Shown here piece by piece: positions 50,663 to 60,612 of a stretch of DNA of 64,000 nucleotides. The DNA is from Dryomyza anilis (lineage: Eukaryota > Arthropoda > Insecta > Diptera > Dryomyzidae): assembly GCA_951804985.1 (NCBI GenBank), contig OX638132.1, positions 41,778,744 through 41,842,743 of the forward strand. The letters run 5' to 3'. Made by a program: the position numbers and the translations under genes. The notes under the pieces were generated by a model. That model did no database searches. It was given only the letters and a program-made list of their open reading frames with translations, and was not told the DNA's origin. Position 1 is the stretch's first letter, and each line of letters begins with the position of its first letter.

Positions 50663-51067
50663 ATGGAGTGTGAATTGTGCCCCCATTCAAAATTCTCGAC
50701 CAGAAACAATTTGAAGCAGCATATCCTGCGAAAACATAATTTTTCGTATAAAAAGGCAAAAACTTATACTTGTAAGTAAATAACTAAATATATTTTTTAA
50801 AATTATTTTATATTAATAATAAAAATTTTATTAACAGTAAATCCTCAAATTGAAATATTAGAAGTCGTAACACTCCCGCCAGTAAATTTGATAGATGTTG
50901 GAATTAGGGAAGGTTTGTTAGATGATGGACTAGAAAATCTATTTCTTAATTTAGACGATCAGAAGATGTTAAATGCGGATCGTCATTATTGTAATTTAAT
51001 GGACGATGATGATGATAATATTTTATTAAACGCTCTACTGAGTTTTGAGCAGATAATGCAAACATAA
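50663..51067 (+). CDS. Maverick two-exon C2H2 zinc-finger protein, copy 2 (intact)
   Basis: Exon 1 50663-50771, intron 50772-50837 (GTAAGT...TTAACAG), exon 2 50838-51067, ending TAA. The product is ~112 residues. A C2H2 finger at residues 3-25 (CELCPHSKFSTRNNLKQH...H) is followed by a basic linker, then an acidic tail with LIDVGIREGLLDDGLENL and an Asp run (MDDDDDN) and a closing LLNALLSFEQIM. The finger suggests nucleic acid binding and the tail an interaction or activation segment; both are inference. It is transcribed away from DNA polymerase and is convergent with the right-end gene. All splice sites and the frame are intact, unusual in this window. Family not recognised beyond C2H2. Confidence 0.65.
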
Positions 51068-51259
51068 GTTTTATTAATTATTTGTTATATTGTTTCAAAT
51101 CATTTTAAGAATACATAAATAAAACAATATGTATATATTTAAATATTTCATTTAAAATGAATATTTTTAAAAGTAAGTTTATTGATACGTTTTTTTATTC
51201 ATAAAGGTTCCCATACACGATAAAACATTGTCGTACTACATTAGATGTTGTATTAAAAA

Positions 51260-52259
51260 TTGTATCGTTTATACGGATGTCGTACGACCAAAACTCATCC
51301 CTGCATGTTTGTCTTGCAAAAATCAAAAAATTTTGAAAACAAGCCATCCAACATTGCTTTCGTCGCGAATTAAAAAAAAATGCAGAATTCAACTAGGTCC
51401 TGTGCCGGAGAGGATGACCTGTATCAACCATGTTTATGGTACTTTAACTCCTTGGATTTTCTTCGCGACCAAGAAGAGGAGCAGCGAGTGTTTGCACAAT
51501 GAACTTGGACGAAAATTCATTGGTATGTTAATGCATTTATAGCGAATTATTATTTATTATTTTATATTCCACCAATCAAACGACGCAAAACCGAATCACA
51601 AGATTTTATGAAAAAAGCATGTGCACATTTGGACGTTTTGGCAAAAAAATCGGAAAAAACGGAGGACAGCGTGGATGTATATGGAAAATACTGGGCACTT
51701 GGGTTTAGCAAGCTATTTGAAGAACAACAAATCTTTGCAAAAAAAAGGCAATAGAGGATATTATTTAACTTGGACAATTGGAGAGATTATCTTTTGAACA
51801 GATTTAGCACATCAACTCCTGAGAGGTATAAATAATATTAATTATGATTAGTAATTTTTTATTGCCATTTTGTACCCGGGCTGCACAACGGTGGTTATGA
51901 CATTAATGAATCATACATATTTCAGATCAATTCGAATTTTGTCTCCAGTTACAGTGCAGCATTCGCCACAACAAAAAAGGTATTTTGAATTGTATTATAC
52001 GCATTTAATATGCTTTTTTTTGTATGTTCTATAGACCAAGTACATACGAAAAGAGTCCCAAAATGTTACCCGCATGTTGCCAAAGGGAAGAGATAAGAAA
52101 ACAGTGGATAAGATCGTACCACAAGACTCTCCCCGTGTCATAATACTCGATCACAAAATATTAAAAAATAAAAATCAAGAAGAAATACAACATATTTTGA
52201 ATTGTACGGATGATGAGGAATCATACGCGGAGTATGGCGATATTAATATATATCATTAA
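51260..52259 (+). pseudogene. Harbinger-associated MADF/BESS-type DNA-binding protein
   Basis: Reads as the C-terminal half of a MADF domain (CFRREL-KK then DDLYQPCLWYFNSLDFLRDQ, about 51350-51500) and a BESS-like region (FMKKACAHLDVLAKKSEKTE, YWALGFSKLFEEQQ, about 51600-51745). An open C-terminal piece lies at 52074-52259. In such transposons this protein carries the transposase to the nucleus and to the ends. An indel in a nine-base A run near 51370 and a stop near 51510 break the frame; introns near 51520-51560 and 51825-51925 are possible. Probably non-functional, though splicing could rescue part. Confidence 0.65.
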
Positions 52260-52478
52260 TATATATCCAAAGACTGTAATAGTTTGTAGTAAATGCCTTT
52301 GTAATCACGTTTTGATATCATTCAGCTTTATTTTGAAATTTTAAGTTATTTTTTTCTTTTATTCTTAAAAAGTATTTAATAAAATCAATTTCATGCACAT
52401 TGTGTAAATCTATTATTTATTTAAAGAAATAAGTTTACAAAATTCGTTTCTGTCATTTTTAGCTAAAATTGACGAATT

Positions 52479-53384
52479 TCATGAATGTGTTGGTTGAAGT
52501 CCATTAATATTGATTGCAATTGTAGGTGATTCCATGACTGTGTACACTTCTCCACGCTTTTTTCGCAAAAAATTGTGAAGATAGCAACATGCAAGAACTA
52601 CGCGTGTTGCCTTTTCCGGACAAAATTTGATTGGTTTTGATAGAACTTCGAAACGTTTTACCAAAATGTCAAAAACATTTTCAACACGAACTCTTGCTGA
52701 ACTTAAAGTTTTCTTAAAAATGTCTTCGTCATTGCTTAAGTTAGGTGTTGAGTATGGCTTCATTATGTTTTCTCTCAAAGGAAATGCGTCGTCGGCAACA
52801 AAAACAAATGGAAGTTTATCTTCTCTTTGAATGTAAACTTCAGGAGCTGGAATACATAGCGCGTTATCTTGCAACAATGTACCAAACAGTGTACTTCCAA
52901 AAACTCCACCATTTCCATTTTTTCCTACGTCCACCTTTATAAGTTCGTAATTTGCATTGACTATAGCCATTAAAACAATGCTAAATGTTTTTTTATAATT
53001 AAAATCCAGAGTGGACTGGTTTTATTATTTCCACATGCTTCCCATCAATCGCACCAAGGCAGTGCGGAAAACCTGATACAGAGTAAAATTTCTCAGAAAT
53101 TCCTCTCCACTCTTCAGATGATTTTGGAATCTGCAATTTTAAAATCTTTTTTAAATTATTTAACAATGATATTGTTAAAAATTAAATTAGACCTTAATGA
53201 AGTCCTTCAGCTCAGCTATAATAGCACAACATGTTTCCATAATTATTTTACCAATAGCTTGTGGAGAAATGGCATATGTAAATTTTAAATCCTCAAAATC
53301 ATTCCCTTTCGCAATTTTATCGTCTTTTTTCTTAATTGTTTCTGCAATAATAAGCATGCAAATTACCGCTGTTGATTCGTTCAT
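52479..53384 (-). CDS. PIF/Harbinger DDE transposase
   Basis: Minus-strand gene in two blocks. The N-terminal block starts at ATG 53384 (MNESTAVICMLIIAETIKK) and reads into the IGKIIMETCCAIIAELKDF helix region. After a likely intron (~53130-53195) come the conserved PHCLGAIDGKHV motif with the first catalytic Asp (about 53050), then AIVNANYELIKVDVG with the second Asp, FVADDAFPLRENIMKPYS, and SSARVRVENVFDILVKRFEVL with the catalytic Glu, finishing with LACCYLHNFLRKK. A stop or frame change near 52990 (before MAIVNANYE) separates blocks, so integrity is uncertain; the last 163 codons are fully open. Length fits a ~300-residue member, slightly short for the family. Confidence 0.85.
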
Positions 53385-53526
53385 TTTTCGTTGTCATTCA
53401 CTCAAAAAATAATAAAAAATGATGTTGCATGGTATGTCAGTCTGGATGTTTGATAAGTCTGTAGGCTAAAGAAATCTTGGTCGTATAACAGGTCGTACTA
53501 CAATGTTTTATCGTGTATTTGAACCA

Positions 53527-53790
53527 TAACGTAAATCGAATAGAGCCATCCCCATTACTTCTGATTGTCGTCTTCGAAAAATAATAGACCACTTCTTCTC
53601 ATTTATATTATATAAATATGGATCATCGGTTTCAACTTTTCTAGGAATTCTTGCTGGTAGATAAAACCATCTATTGTCTGTGAGATGTACAATTAATTTT
53701 GTTCCATTAATTGTGTTTTTCCATTAAGAAATCCTGAATTCCTGATCAATGGGCAAGTCATCTACTCTAATGTATGTAGAGAGGTTTCAT
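53527..53790 (-). pseudogene. Maverick right-end gene, OB-like candidate
   Basis: Immediately inside the right terminal repeat, minus strand. After one frameshift near 53775 and one stop near 53726 the frame is open and reads KLIVHLTDNRWFYLPARIPR and KKWSIIFRRRQSEVMGMALF. The alternating strand pattern and the 'LPAR' element recall short proteins found next to polymerase in other Mavericks that may be OB-fold single-strand binders; that link is weak. Before the Harbinger insertion the gene would have ended with a TAA that straddles the insertion point; now it ends a few codons into the transposon. ATG followed by GTAAGA near 53860 may be a tiny first exon. Confidence 0.5.
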
Positions 53791-55001
53791 TTTGATAAAC
53801 TAATAATTTCAGCGAAATAAATACAACAAAAATTAAAAAAAAAAACAATCTTACCATATTTTTCTATTCCTATCAAATTGTAATGTAGACGATGAATAAA
53901 TTTAATTAAAATTTCGATCCATTTATATATAATGGATATCTCTTTAAAATGAGTTAAAAAGTGAATTCCATTAGTATAAATATACTCAATTAAAATTTTA
54001 AAGAGAGTAAATAAAATAAATCTCAAGACAAAAAACTCTATAAAAATAAACATGTTCTAACATGCTCAATCTTTTAAACTTATAGTATAGAAAATGATTT
54101 AAAAATGATCCCAATGGAAGCTTATGGCTCCATTTATTCATATAACCAAATTAAATGACCATGACTTTGTAGAATAAAATCCAGTACAATAACCCGTATA
54201 GTAAAATTGGCCTTGAATTAAATATATGTCAATGCATTAATACAGAAGTGTCTTAACCTGTTTACAACAAAAAAATTATTCCCAAAAATAAAAATAAGCA
54301 TCTAATAATAATATTCATTCATATATCGAAGTTTTAAATTACAATCATCGTTCCTCAACAAAGTTTCCAATTGAACCCTTTGATCCTCAACTCTCTTGAT
54401 GATCATGCAAAATAAAACAAACAAGTATAACTATAGTAAACATTATAACTACGTTAACTGAAATTTAATTGCAACTGTAATATTTTACAACAACAACATT
54501 AATTCGTTTGTAAATATTCTCATTCACAAAAAATGCTTACTCCGATATAATTATCCCAACAACAACATTTACTCTTTACGGCTGCATGCCTTCATAACAT
54601 GCATGTAATATATATGTATGTATCAACATTAACAAATTATGTTAAAAAGTCATCCCACTGGCTCCATGCCATTATAAAATATTCACTTCTCCTGAAAAAC
54701 AATAACAAATATTCTGTTAAAATATGATCTCCAATGAACTACACTACCAACAACTCTGTTAAAAAAAGATCCCTATTGAACTATACCAACAACAACTATG
54801 TTAAAAAATGATCCCTATTGAATTACACTAACAACAACTATGTTAAAAAATGATCCCTATTGAACTACGCTAACAACAACTATGTTAAAAAACGATCCCT
54901 ATTGAAAACAATAACAACATTTCTGTTAAAAATTCATTTACACTAACAACAATGTGCTCCATGGAGCCCAGTTGGGCCAGAACCGGCGAATCCATACTAC
55001 T
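53790..55001 (-). repeat. Maverick terminal inverted repeat, right
   Basis: Reverse complement of the outer left repeat, ending CCGGCGAATCCATACTACT. It includes at least five near-copies of a 60-bp 'tgatccctattgaactacactaacaacaactatgttaaaaa' module (54720-54930) and GCTCCATGGAGC palindromes. It extends inward to the right-end gene. Confidence 0.88.
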
Positions 55002-55064
55002 TATATCAGCTCATCGTGCATTTTCCGTGCAGTAGAATTCTCGGGATGACTTTCCTGTTTGGAC
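55002..55064 (-). pseudogene. MICOS MIC26/27-like gene, 5' part of the split exon
   Basis: Sixty-three bases that, joined to 22520-22523 across the Maverick, recreate the 67-bp exon seen whole at 58488-58554. It reads SHPENSTARKMHDELI and is preceded by TTATTCCAG, a good acceptor. TATATC at 55002-55007 is the second target duplication copy. Confidence 0.65.
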
Positions 55065-55067
55065 CTG

Positions 55068-56290
55068 GAATAACATTCATTTATTCGGCTTGATCATGAC
55101 ACTACATCCACACTGGTTGTAAAAGAAAATTCTCCAAATTTATTGGACCTTAAACTCATTGCTTATTGAGTTGTTGTTCTTTCATTTGAGGTTTATTCAT
55201 TTGAACGTTTGTTCATTTGCCTGTCCGTCCGTTTGATGGATATATCGTCAGTATAATGCCAAAGGGGCGAATGTGCAATTTTTAACATTTGCGTTTTTTT
55301 ACATTTTTGTATGTAGTTTTTCCTCAAGTATACTGTGCTAAAATCGCGTGTCGTTTTGTTGCATTTTTCTAGCCACAAAAGTCAAAACCAAAAGGGGAAA
55401 TTTGAAAAATTGAAAATCTTGTCATGCCAAAAGGGCGACTCTTTTCTTTTTCGCCATAACTATTTATTGGTACGATATAAAATAGTGGTTTAAAGGCATT
55501 TAATGTTTGTTTTTAAAGCACCTATCGATCTGCCTCATTAATTAAAAATATTTTGCCAAACATTTTTTCCTGCATATAACAAATGGCAAATTAAGGTTTG
55601 GCAAACTATTTTTAATTAATGACAAGATTTTCAATTTTCCAATTCCTTCGTATTTTTGATATAACCTTTTATTCGTGCAAGATAAAATAATAGTTTAAAG
55701 GTACTAATTGCCTGTTTTTAAAGAACCTATCGATTGACATCGTTATTTGGCATATTAATGTTTGTCAACATATTTTTAAATAAGAATGCCAATAGATAGG
55801 TGCTTTAAAAACAAACAATTAATTTGTTGCAAATGTCCCGCAATTCAAGATGTTTGCGGTTAATCTATTGTAAATACCACAATTTTCATTGCAGTTGTGG
55901 CAAACATCTTGTAACTATCTGCATATATGTCATATTTAAAAATTATTAAGAGTTTTGCTGCAAGTTTATTGAAACTTATGGGAAGTTTAAATATTTGCTA
56001 CAAGGCGTAAATTTAAACTGCAAACTTTTGTAAATATCTTGTTTTCTTAGTGCAAAATTGACGTTCGTTCATTTGTTACGGCAGCTAGGTACGTTATTGC
56101 ATCAATAAAATAAATTATAAACGGCAACCTTGTGTCTATCAGCAGTTCGGTTCTCAGTTTTTTTGCTAACTCCCAATAAGCAATGTGTTTAAGGTTCGAT
56201 AAATTTGGATAATTTTTTTTACAACCAGTTTGGATTCAAAGTCATGATCAAGACGAATATATGAATGTTATTCCAACGTTGGTTTTCGAA
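55068..56290. repeat. Foldback region with ~110-bp inverted arms
   Basis: 55068-55170 (GAATAACATTCATTTATTCGG...CACACTGGTTGTAAAAG) is repeated in reverse at about 56165-56290, and again directly at 58765-58865. Between the arms are further inverted strings (TTGAAAATCTTGTCATG near 55410 and its complement near 55620; TTTTTAAAGCACCTATCGAT near 55514 and its complement near 55795). No protein-coding frame. Looks like a non-autonomous foldback element nested with others. Confidence 0.6.
55823..56052 (+). mobile_element. MITE family 1, partial copy
   Basis: Matches the last ~230 bp of the element at 4085-4946 (CTATCTGCATATATGTCATA, ATTTGCTACAAGGC) and ends TTGTTTTCTTAGTG. The left part is missing. 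Confidence 0.75.
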
Positions 56291-56359
56291 GTTAAAAAAA
56301 CTTGAGACGAAATTCACTACACAAAATTACCCGGTGACAACCCAGTGACGTGATAAATT

Positions 56360-57528
56360 ATACAATATACGAAAAATGTTCATTTTTTTTTGTACATGCC
56401 CATTGTGCGTTGCAAAAATTTGGTAAGTATTGAATTAAAATTGAATTTTCTTATAAATATATTAAAATTAATTTTGTTTACTGATACCGATGTGTTAATG
56501 CATATAGTGAAATGTTTCACGAAATAAAAATTGGCGCACCGACATACTGACTGTTTTCAGCCGTTTCAGTCAAGGACTCTAGTGAAAGAAAGCAAAAGGC
56601 CACCGGGCTAGACAATTAAAACTTGCACACTACCCAGCAAGACAAGCCTTACCGAAACTCCAACACAAAGACAATATTATATTTTCTCACTCATACATAA
56701 ATAATTTGAAATACATCCCTTCAGGATCAATGATGGATATATGACCCGTAATTTTACTAGTAATGTAAACTAATATTTTTGCCTCCATTTTTTATATTTA
56801 GGTTATTCATTACGTTTGGAACAGCTACACACAGAGAAAAGTGAACATTGGATATTTCAATTATATACGTTGTAAATTTATACACGTGCATTGTTGGAAA
56901 TATTAATTATAAAAAGTACTAAATCAATTATGCACGTTGTAAACCCTAAAATATGTCACTTTATTTTTTTGTTGTATTTAATATAATTAAAAAAAAACAA
57001 CGAAAAATAAAATCTGATATATTAAAATATATTAAAATATATGATATATTAAATTAAATTGATAAAATTAGCAGACTCTAACAATTGATGGTCATGTGCT
57101 GGACGGATACTCTTCGCGGATATTGGCTTTGCGTAAAACTTAGGCTAGAAAATTTTCAATATACTGGAAGTACCGGGACGTATGCAAACATGTTCATATT
57201 ATTTAAATTAAATATTTTAAAATTTTATTGGTTTCTGATGCCAGTTGAAATGTTCAAAGGGGATCTTTGTACATCTGCGTAAATGTATGATGTATGTATT
57301 TCGTTGAAGAGCAGGCATCGTGTTCGGCTTATCATGAACTGGGTGTCTCGTTGAGATTCTGCGGGATCTGATAATCATTAATGGCATTGCACAACATCTA
57401 CACTAAATCCCAGTTTCGGACAGTCGAAAGAGGCTCGATATGCGACACAGGCGTTGCAGTTGTATTCATTTATATAATTAATATTGTAGCAATTATATAT
57501 AATATAGTTAATTACAACTAAAAATATA
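56360..57528. other. No recognisable gene
   Basis: AT-rich sequence with a direct repeat of TTATACACGTGCATTG-like strings near 56870-56940. The 65-codon frame at 57085-57282 resembles nothing known. Confidence 0.4.
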
Positions 57529-57664
57529 GGCGCATATTCATAGACAATTTAAAGTCGACTTTAGAATTAAAATCAGCTTTTTGACATTTTATTCTATGTG
57601 AAAATTGTCAAATAAGCCGATCTTAATTTTAAAATTGACTTTAAATTCTCTATGAATTTGCGCC
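57529..57664. mobile_element. Short palindromic MITE (~136 bp)
   Basis: GGCGCATATTCATAGACAAT at one end and the near-complement ATTCTCTATGAATTTGCGCC at the other, with AAAGTCGACTTT-like inner arms, so nearly the whole element folds on itself. Related strings occur at 44096 and 38812. Non-coding. Confidence 0.6.
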
Positions 57665-58306
57665 ATTGTTTTTTATTAAAAGAAGCACCATTAGGGCCAC
57701 ACATAGTAAATAAAAAAATGTAGATAATTGATATTTTGTCATCGCATAATAAAATATATTATTAATTTACGTTATTATTTTTATCTTATTGCATATTTAA
57801 ATTTTTTAATTGTGAACCTACATAATTTTTTTTTTCTCTCAGCAGGAGTTGAAAAAAGATTTTAATTAAATTATAAACAACTGATAAACACGAAAAGAAA
57901 GTATATTGAAAAGAGTATTGTTATATCCCAATAAACCAAAAACCTGGATATTAAGTGATTATTGAATGTATATTGAACATGGATATCGAAACTTTCACTG
58001 GAGAAAAGCGTTCAACTTTTTGTAATTGTAAGCTTGAACACCATAACGTTCTCCAGCAAAACTGGTAGCTTTGTATCCAATTGAATCTAGCCTTTACCTA
58101 AACTTGAATTCCGACATTCAATATTTATTCGAGGTTAAACTTAATTGTAAGCTAGAAGTAAAATGTGGTTCTTCACTTGATGTTTAACTTAATATTGAAC
58201 TTGAAATCGACCTTCAAATCACACTTAAATTCAAGCGCATATATTTCCCTAATTAAAGGTTTAAATATAAAATAAACGAAAACGCATATAAGTTACAATA
58301 CTAAAA
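57665..58306. other. No recognisable gene
   Basis: AT-rich sequence; 57950-58220 contains several 'ttgaac/ttgaatt' strings but no clear repeat unit or open frame. Confidence 0.4.
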
Positions 58307-58554
58307 GGAATTGTACAGGAACTTCTTGTAAAATCCACGCCGTACCGCGAAGATCAAACCAATGAATCCAATTGTGCCACTGCGATGTATAACATTGCCA
58401 GGTTCGCGCAAAATATCAATGGTGTCTGCGTATGAATGAAAATATATTAATATTTCATAAACGTATTCGTAAACCTTGGCCACTTACATTGTATATCATC
58501 TCATCGTGCATTTTCCGTGCAGTAGAATTCTTGGGATGACTTTCGTGTTTGGAA
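58307..58554 (-). pseudogene. MICOS MIC26/27-like gene, second partial copy
   Basis: Sister of the split copy. A 67-bp exon (58554-58488) with acceptor GTAACTGCAG and donor GTAAGT reads KHESHPKNSTARKMHDEMIY. A 58-bp intron follows. The next exon (58429 down) reads DTIDILREPGNVIHRSG, IGFIGLIFAVRRGFYKKFLY and then loses similarity at 58307. The acceptor AG found in the first copy is AC here (58430-58431), so splicing is probably broken. The two copies differ at several residues, implying an older duplication. Function of the family: cristae organisation with the MICOS complex in mitochondria. Confidence 0.65.
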
Positions 58555-58879
58555 CTGCAGTTACATATTCATTGATTTGTCTTATTCAAGCGAAAAAAAA
58601 GGTCTCACTGATTGTGCGAATGCAGTGGCGCATATGTAGTGTCGAAAAAAATTAAAATTTTCTTTTTGACATTTAATTTATGACGTCACTGGGTTGCCAC
58701 TGAGTAATTTTGTGTAGTGAATTTCGTGTCAAGTTTTTTTAACTGTGAAAACCAACGTTGGAATAACATTAATTTATTCCGCTTGATCATGACATTACAT
58801 CCACACTGGTTATAAAAGAAAATTGTCCAATTTTTTCGAACCTGAAACACATTGCTTATTGGGATATTGCTATATTATA

Positions 58880-59741
58880 CACCCAGAAAAAAATCATGGT
58901 AAATTAATAGTATTTCAATAGAAAAACAACAATTTATACTATTAAAATTGGTCAATAGGAAGCGTACCATTAGTTTAAGAATATTCAAATTTTGAATACA
59001 ATATGATGTTGTACCATACATTTTATTATGTATTCTTTTAATTACAATAAGCAAGACCTATAAAAATTAAATGATACATATTTTTACTTTTATGGTATAG
59101 TCGAATTAAATTTTCCTAATAATTTATTAAAACAAAAATGGATTTTAGATAATTTATTGTATATTTTATTTTGTTTATATGTCGGAATGGAAATTCACTT
59201 TTATAAATCACACACATAAAAAGACACTTCTCCTTGCAAAAAATTATAACGCATTTAATGTTCGCTTCAGTTTCCAATAATTGATTGTAATACTTGAGTC
59301 TGCATATATTTTTGAGTCCGTTGTCATAATATTTATTTTCTCTAATAAATAAAACAAAAAGCTTAAATATCATGAAATTACATTAAATAAATTGAGTTCT
59401 TACCAATGATAAACGCATCATAATGTCGATTATCACAAAAAAAGGCATGCGACCAATTTGAGCAAACACGCAGAATGACGCACAAAACGAACATGTTTTT
59501 ATTCGTTTTTATGTATTTTTTTGACACGTTTACTATTATAGGAGGAAACCATTAAAATAATAGTATTTATTCTATTAAAAATAATAATATTGAAATATAT
59601 AAATTTATGGTGCTAAATTTTTCGAATACTGACAAATTAATAAGAAAACTTTTGTTTTAAAAAGAAAAAACTACTAATACATGAACCATAAGATCAATGG
59701 TCGTACCATTAAGTACTTAATTGTACATTTTCTTCTGAGTG
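58880..59741. mobile_element. MITE family 2, full copy
   Basis: 862 bp between TA dinucleotides (58878-58879, 59742-59743), with ends CACCCAGAAAAAAATCATGG and TTGTACATTTTCTTCTGAGTG. The ends pair as inverted repeats with mismatches. Tc1/mariner-type non-autonomous element by its TA target. The 85-codon minus frame inside (59116-59373) is also present in decayed form in the other copies and is not convincing as a gene. Confidence 0.8.
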
Positions 59742-59984
59742 TAGATATCATCGAAGTGGAAGGGTCGTCTGCATTAAACAAATGCATGGAAGGAAGCAAA
59801 ACAACGACAAACAAAAGTCGTTTTAATAGAAAATCCTCAAAGCAAACATTACATTCAACGCAATAAAAATGAAAACTATACAATTTTGTTTTTTTTTTTT
59901 AATTTTGTTATTTATTCAGGCCCTAAGTCCGGTTTTGTTTTAAAAATAAAACTCTTTTTTGTTTTATTAAAACATTTATTTTGT

Positions 59985-60024
59985 TGTTTCGATATTTCGA
60001 ATACCGTCGGTATTCGTCTTCAGG
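59985..60024 (-). ncRNA. Possible hammerhead-ribozyme-like motif
   Basis: On the minus strand CTGAAGA is followed by a hairpin (GAATACC-GAC-GGTATTC) and then GAAA, the order of the hammerhead core CUGANGA, stem II, GAAA. Such motifs occur in the terminal repeats of Penelope-like elements. The flanking stems I and III and the cleavage site are not clear to me. It could also be just the conserved end of a retroelement. Confidence 0.25.
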
Positions 60025-60612
60025 AAATTACACTGAAATTATAACAATTTAAACAATAAGTACATCACCGTAATTACGTTAAACAATTTTTAATAATACA
60101 AGAATACATTGAACAAAACTTTCTTATATTGAGTAACGTACGTCTACTTTCACTGAGTGTCATTTAATTACTAAGTTTTTGTTTTGTGATGATGTGTCTA
60201 TAAATATGAGCGCATTTTTCCGTGTCTGTTTTATAGTTTATTCGTATATTGTAGCGTGTGTCCTGAAATGAATAAAAAAGAAGACAAAATATTAAATAAA
60301 CGTCACAAAAAAATAAATTCACAATAATTGATAAACATTGAAAAAATATAGAAACACTTGAAAACATAAATAAAATAAATTTAAAATTAAAATGATACTC
60401 TAATACTTACCCTATATCCAAAAAAACTGACCCTGAAAAGAAAAAATGATATAGTAGTAGAAAAAAATGCTTACCAGCAAACCCTAATCCAAAAACACCA
60501 AATCTGAAAAGACAAAATTACAATTAATTGCGCTTAAAATTTAAATCACAAATCGAAAGCCATCTTTATGTGCAAAGAATTTTGCAAAGAAAAGAATCAT
60601 CGAAGATACGAA

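Larger units (their letters stand above)
51205..53526. mobile_element. PIF/Harbinger DNA transposon, 2.3 kb
   Basis: Inverted termini GGTTC-CATACACGATAAAACA and the complement, flanked by the 3-bp duplication TAA (51202-51204 and 53527-53529), as expected for PIF/Harbinger. It encodes the two usual proteins on opposite strands, a MADF/BESS-type DNA-binding protein and a DDE nuclease. It landed on the stop codon of the Maverick right-end gene. Confidence 0.9.
22530..55001. mobile_element. Composite Maverick/Polinton insertion, 32.5 kb
   Basis: It begins AGTAGTATGGATTCGCCGG and ends with the exact complement, with the 5'-AG start known for Polintons and a 6-bp direct repeat on both sides. Inside are Maverick hallmark genes: adenain-type protease, F54H12.2-like major capsid, minor-capsid fragments, and protein-primed DNA polymerase B N-termini. 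No Maverick integrase, packaging ATPase or polymerase catalytic domain is visible. Genes carry stops, frameshifts and deletions. Several segments occur in inverted duplicate, and at least five other transposons are nested. Total size is above the usual 15-25 kb because of those insertions. Confidence 0.88.

Noticed and set aside
22530..55001. An undescribed defence or integrase system
   Set aside because: Every recognisable gene inside belongs to Maverick, gypsy, non-LTR, hAT-like or Harbinger elements.
59674..59883. Short frames near 59674-59883 and 61383-61632 as genes
   Set aside because: They span the right ends of MITE family 2 copies and adjoining simple sequence, with no shared product.
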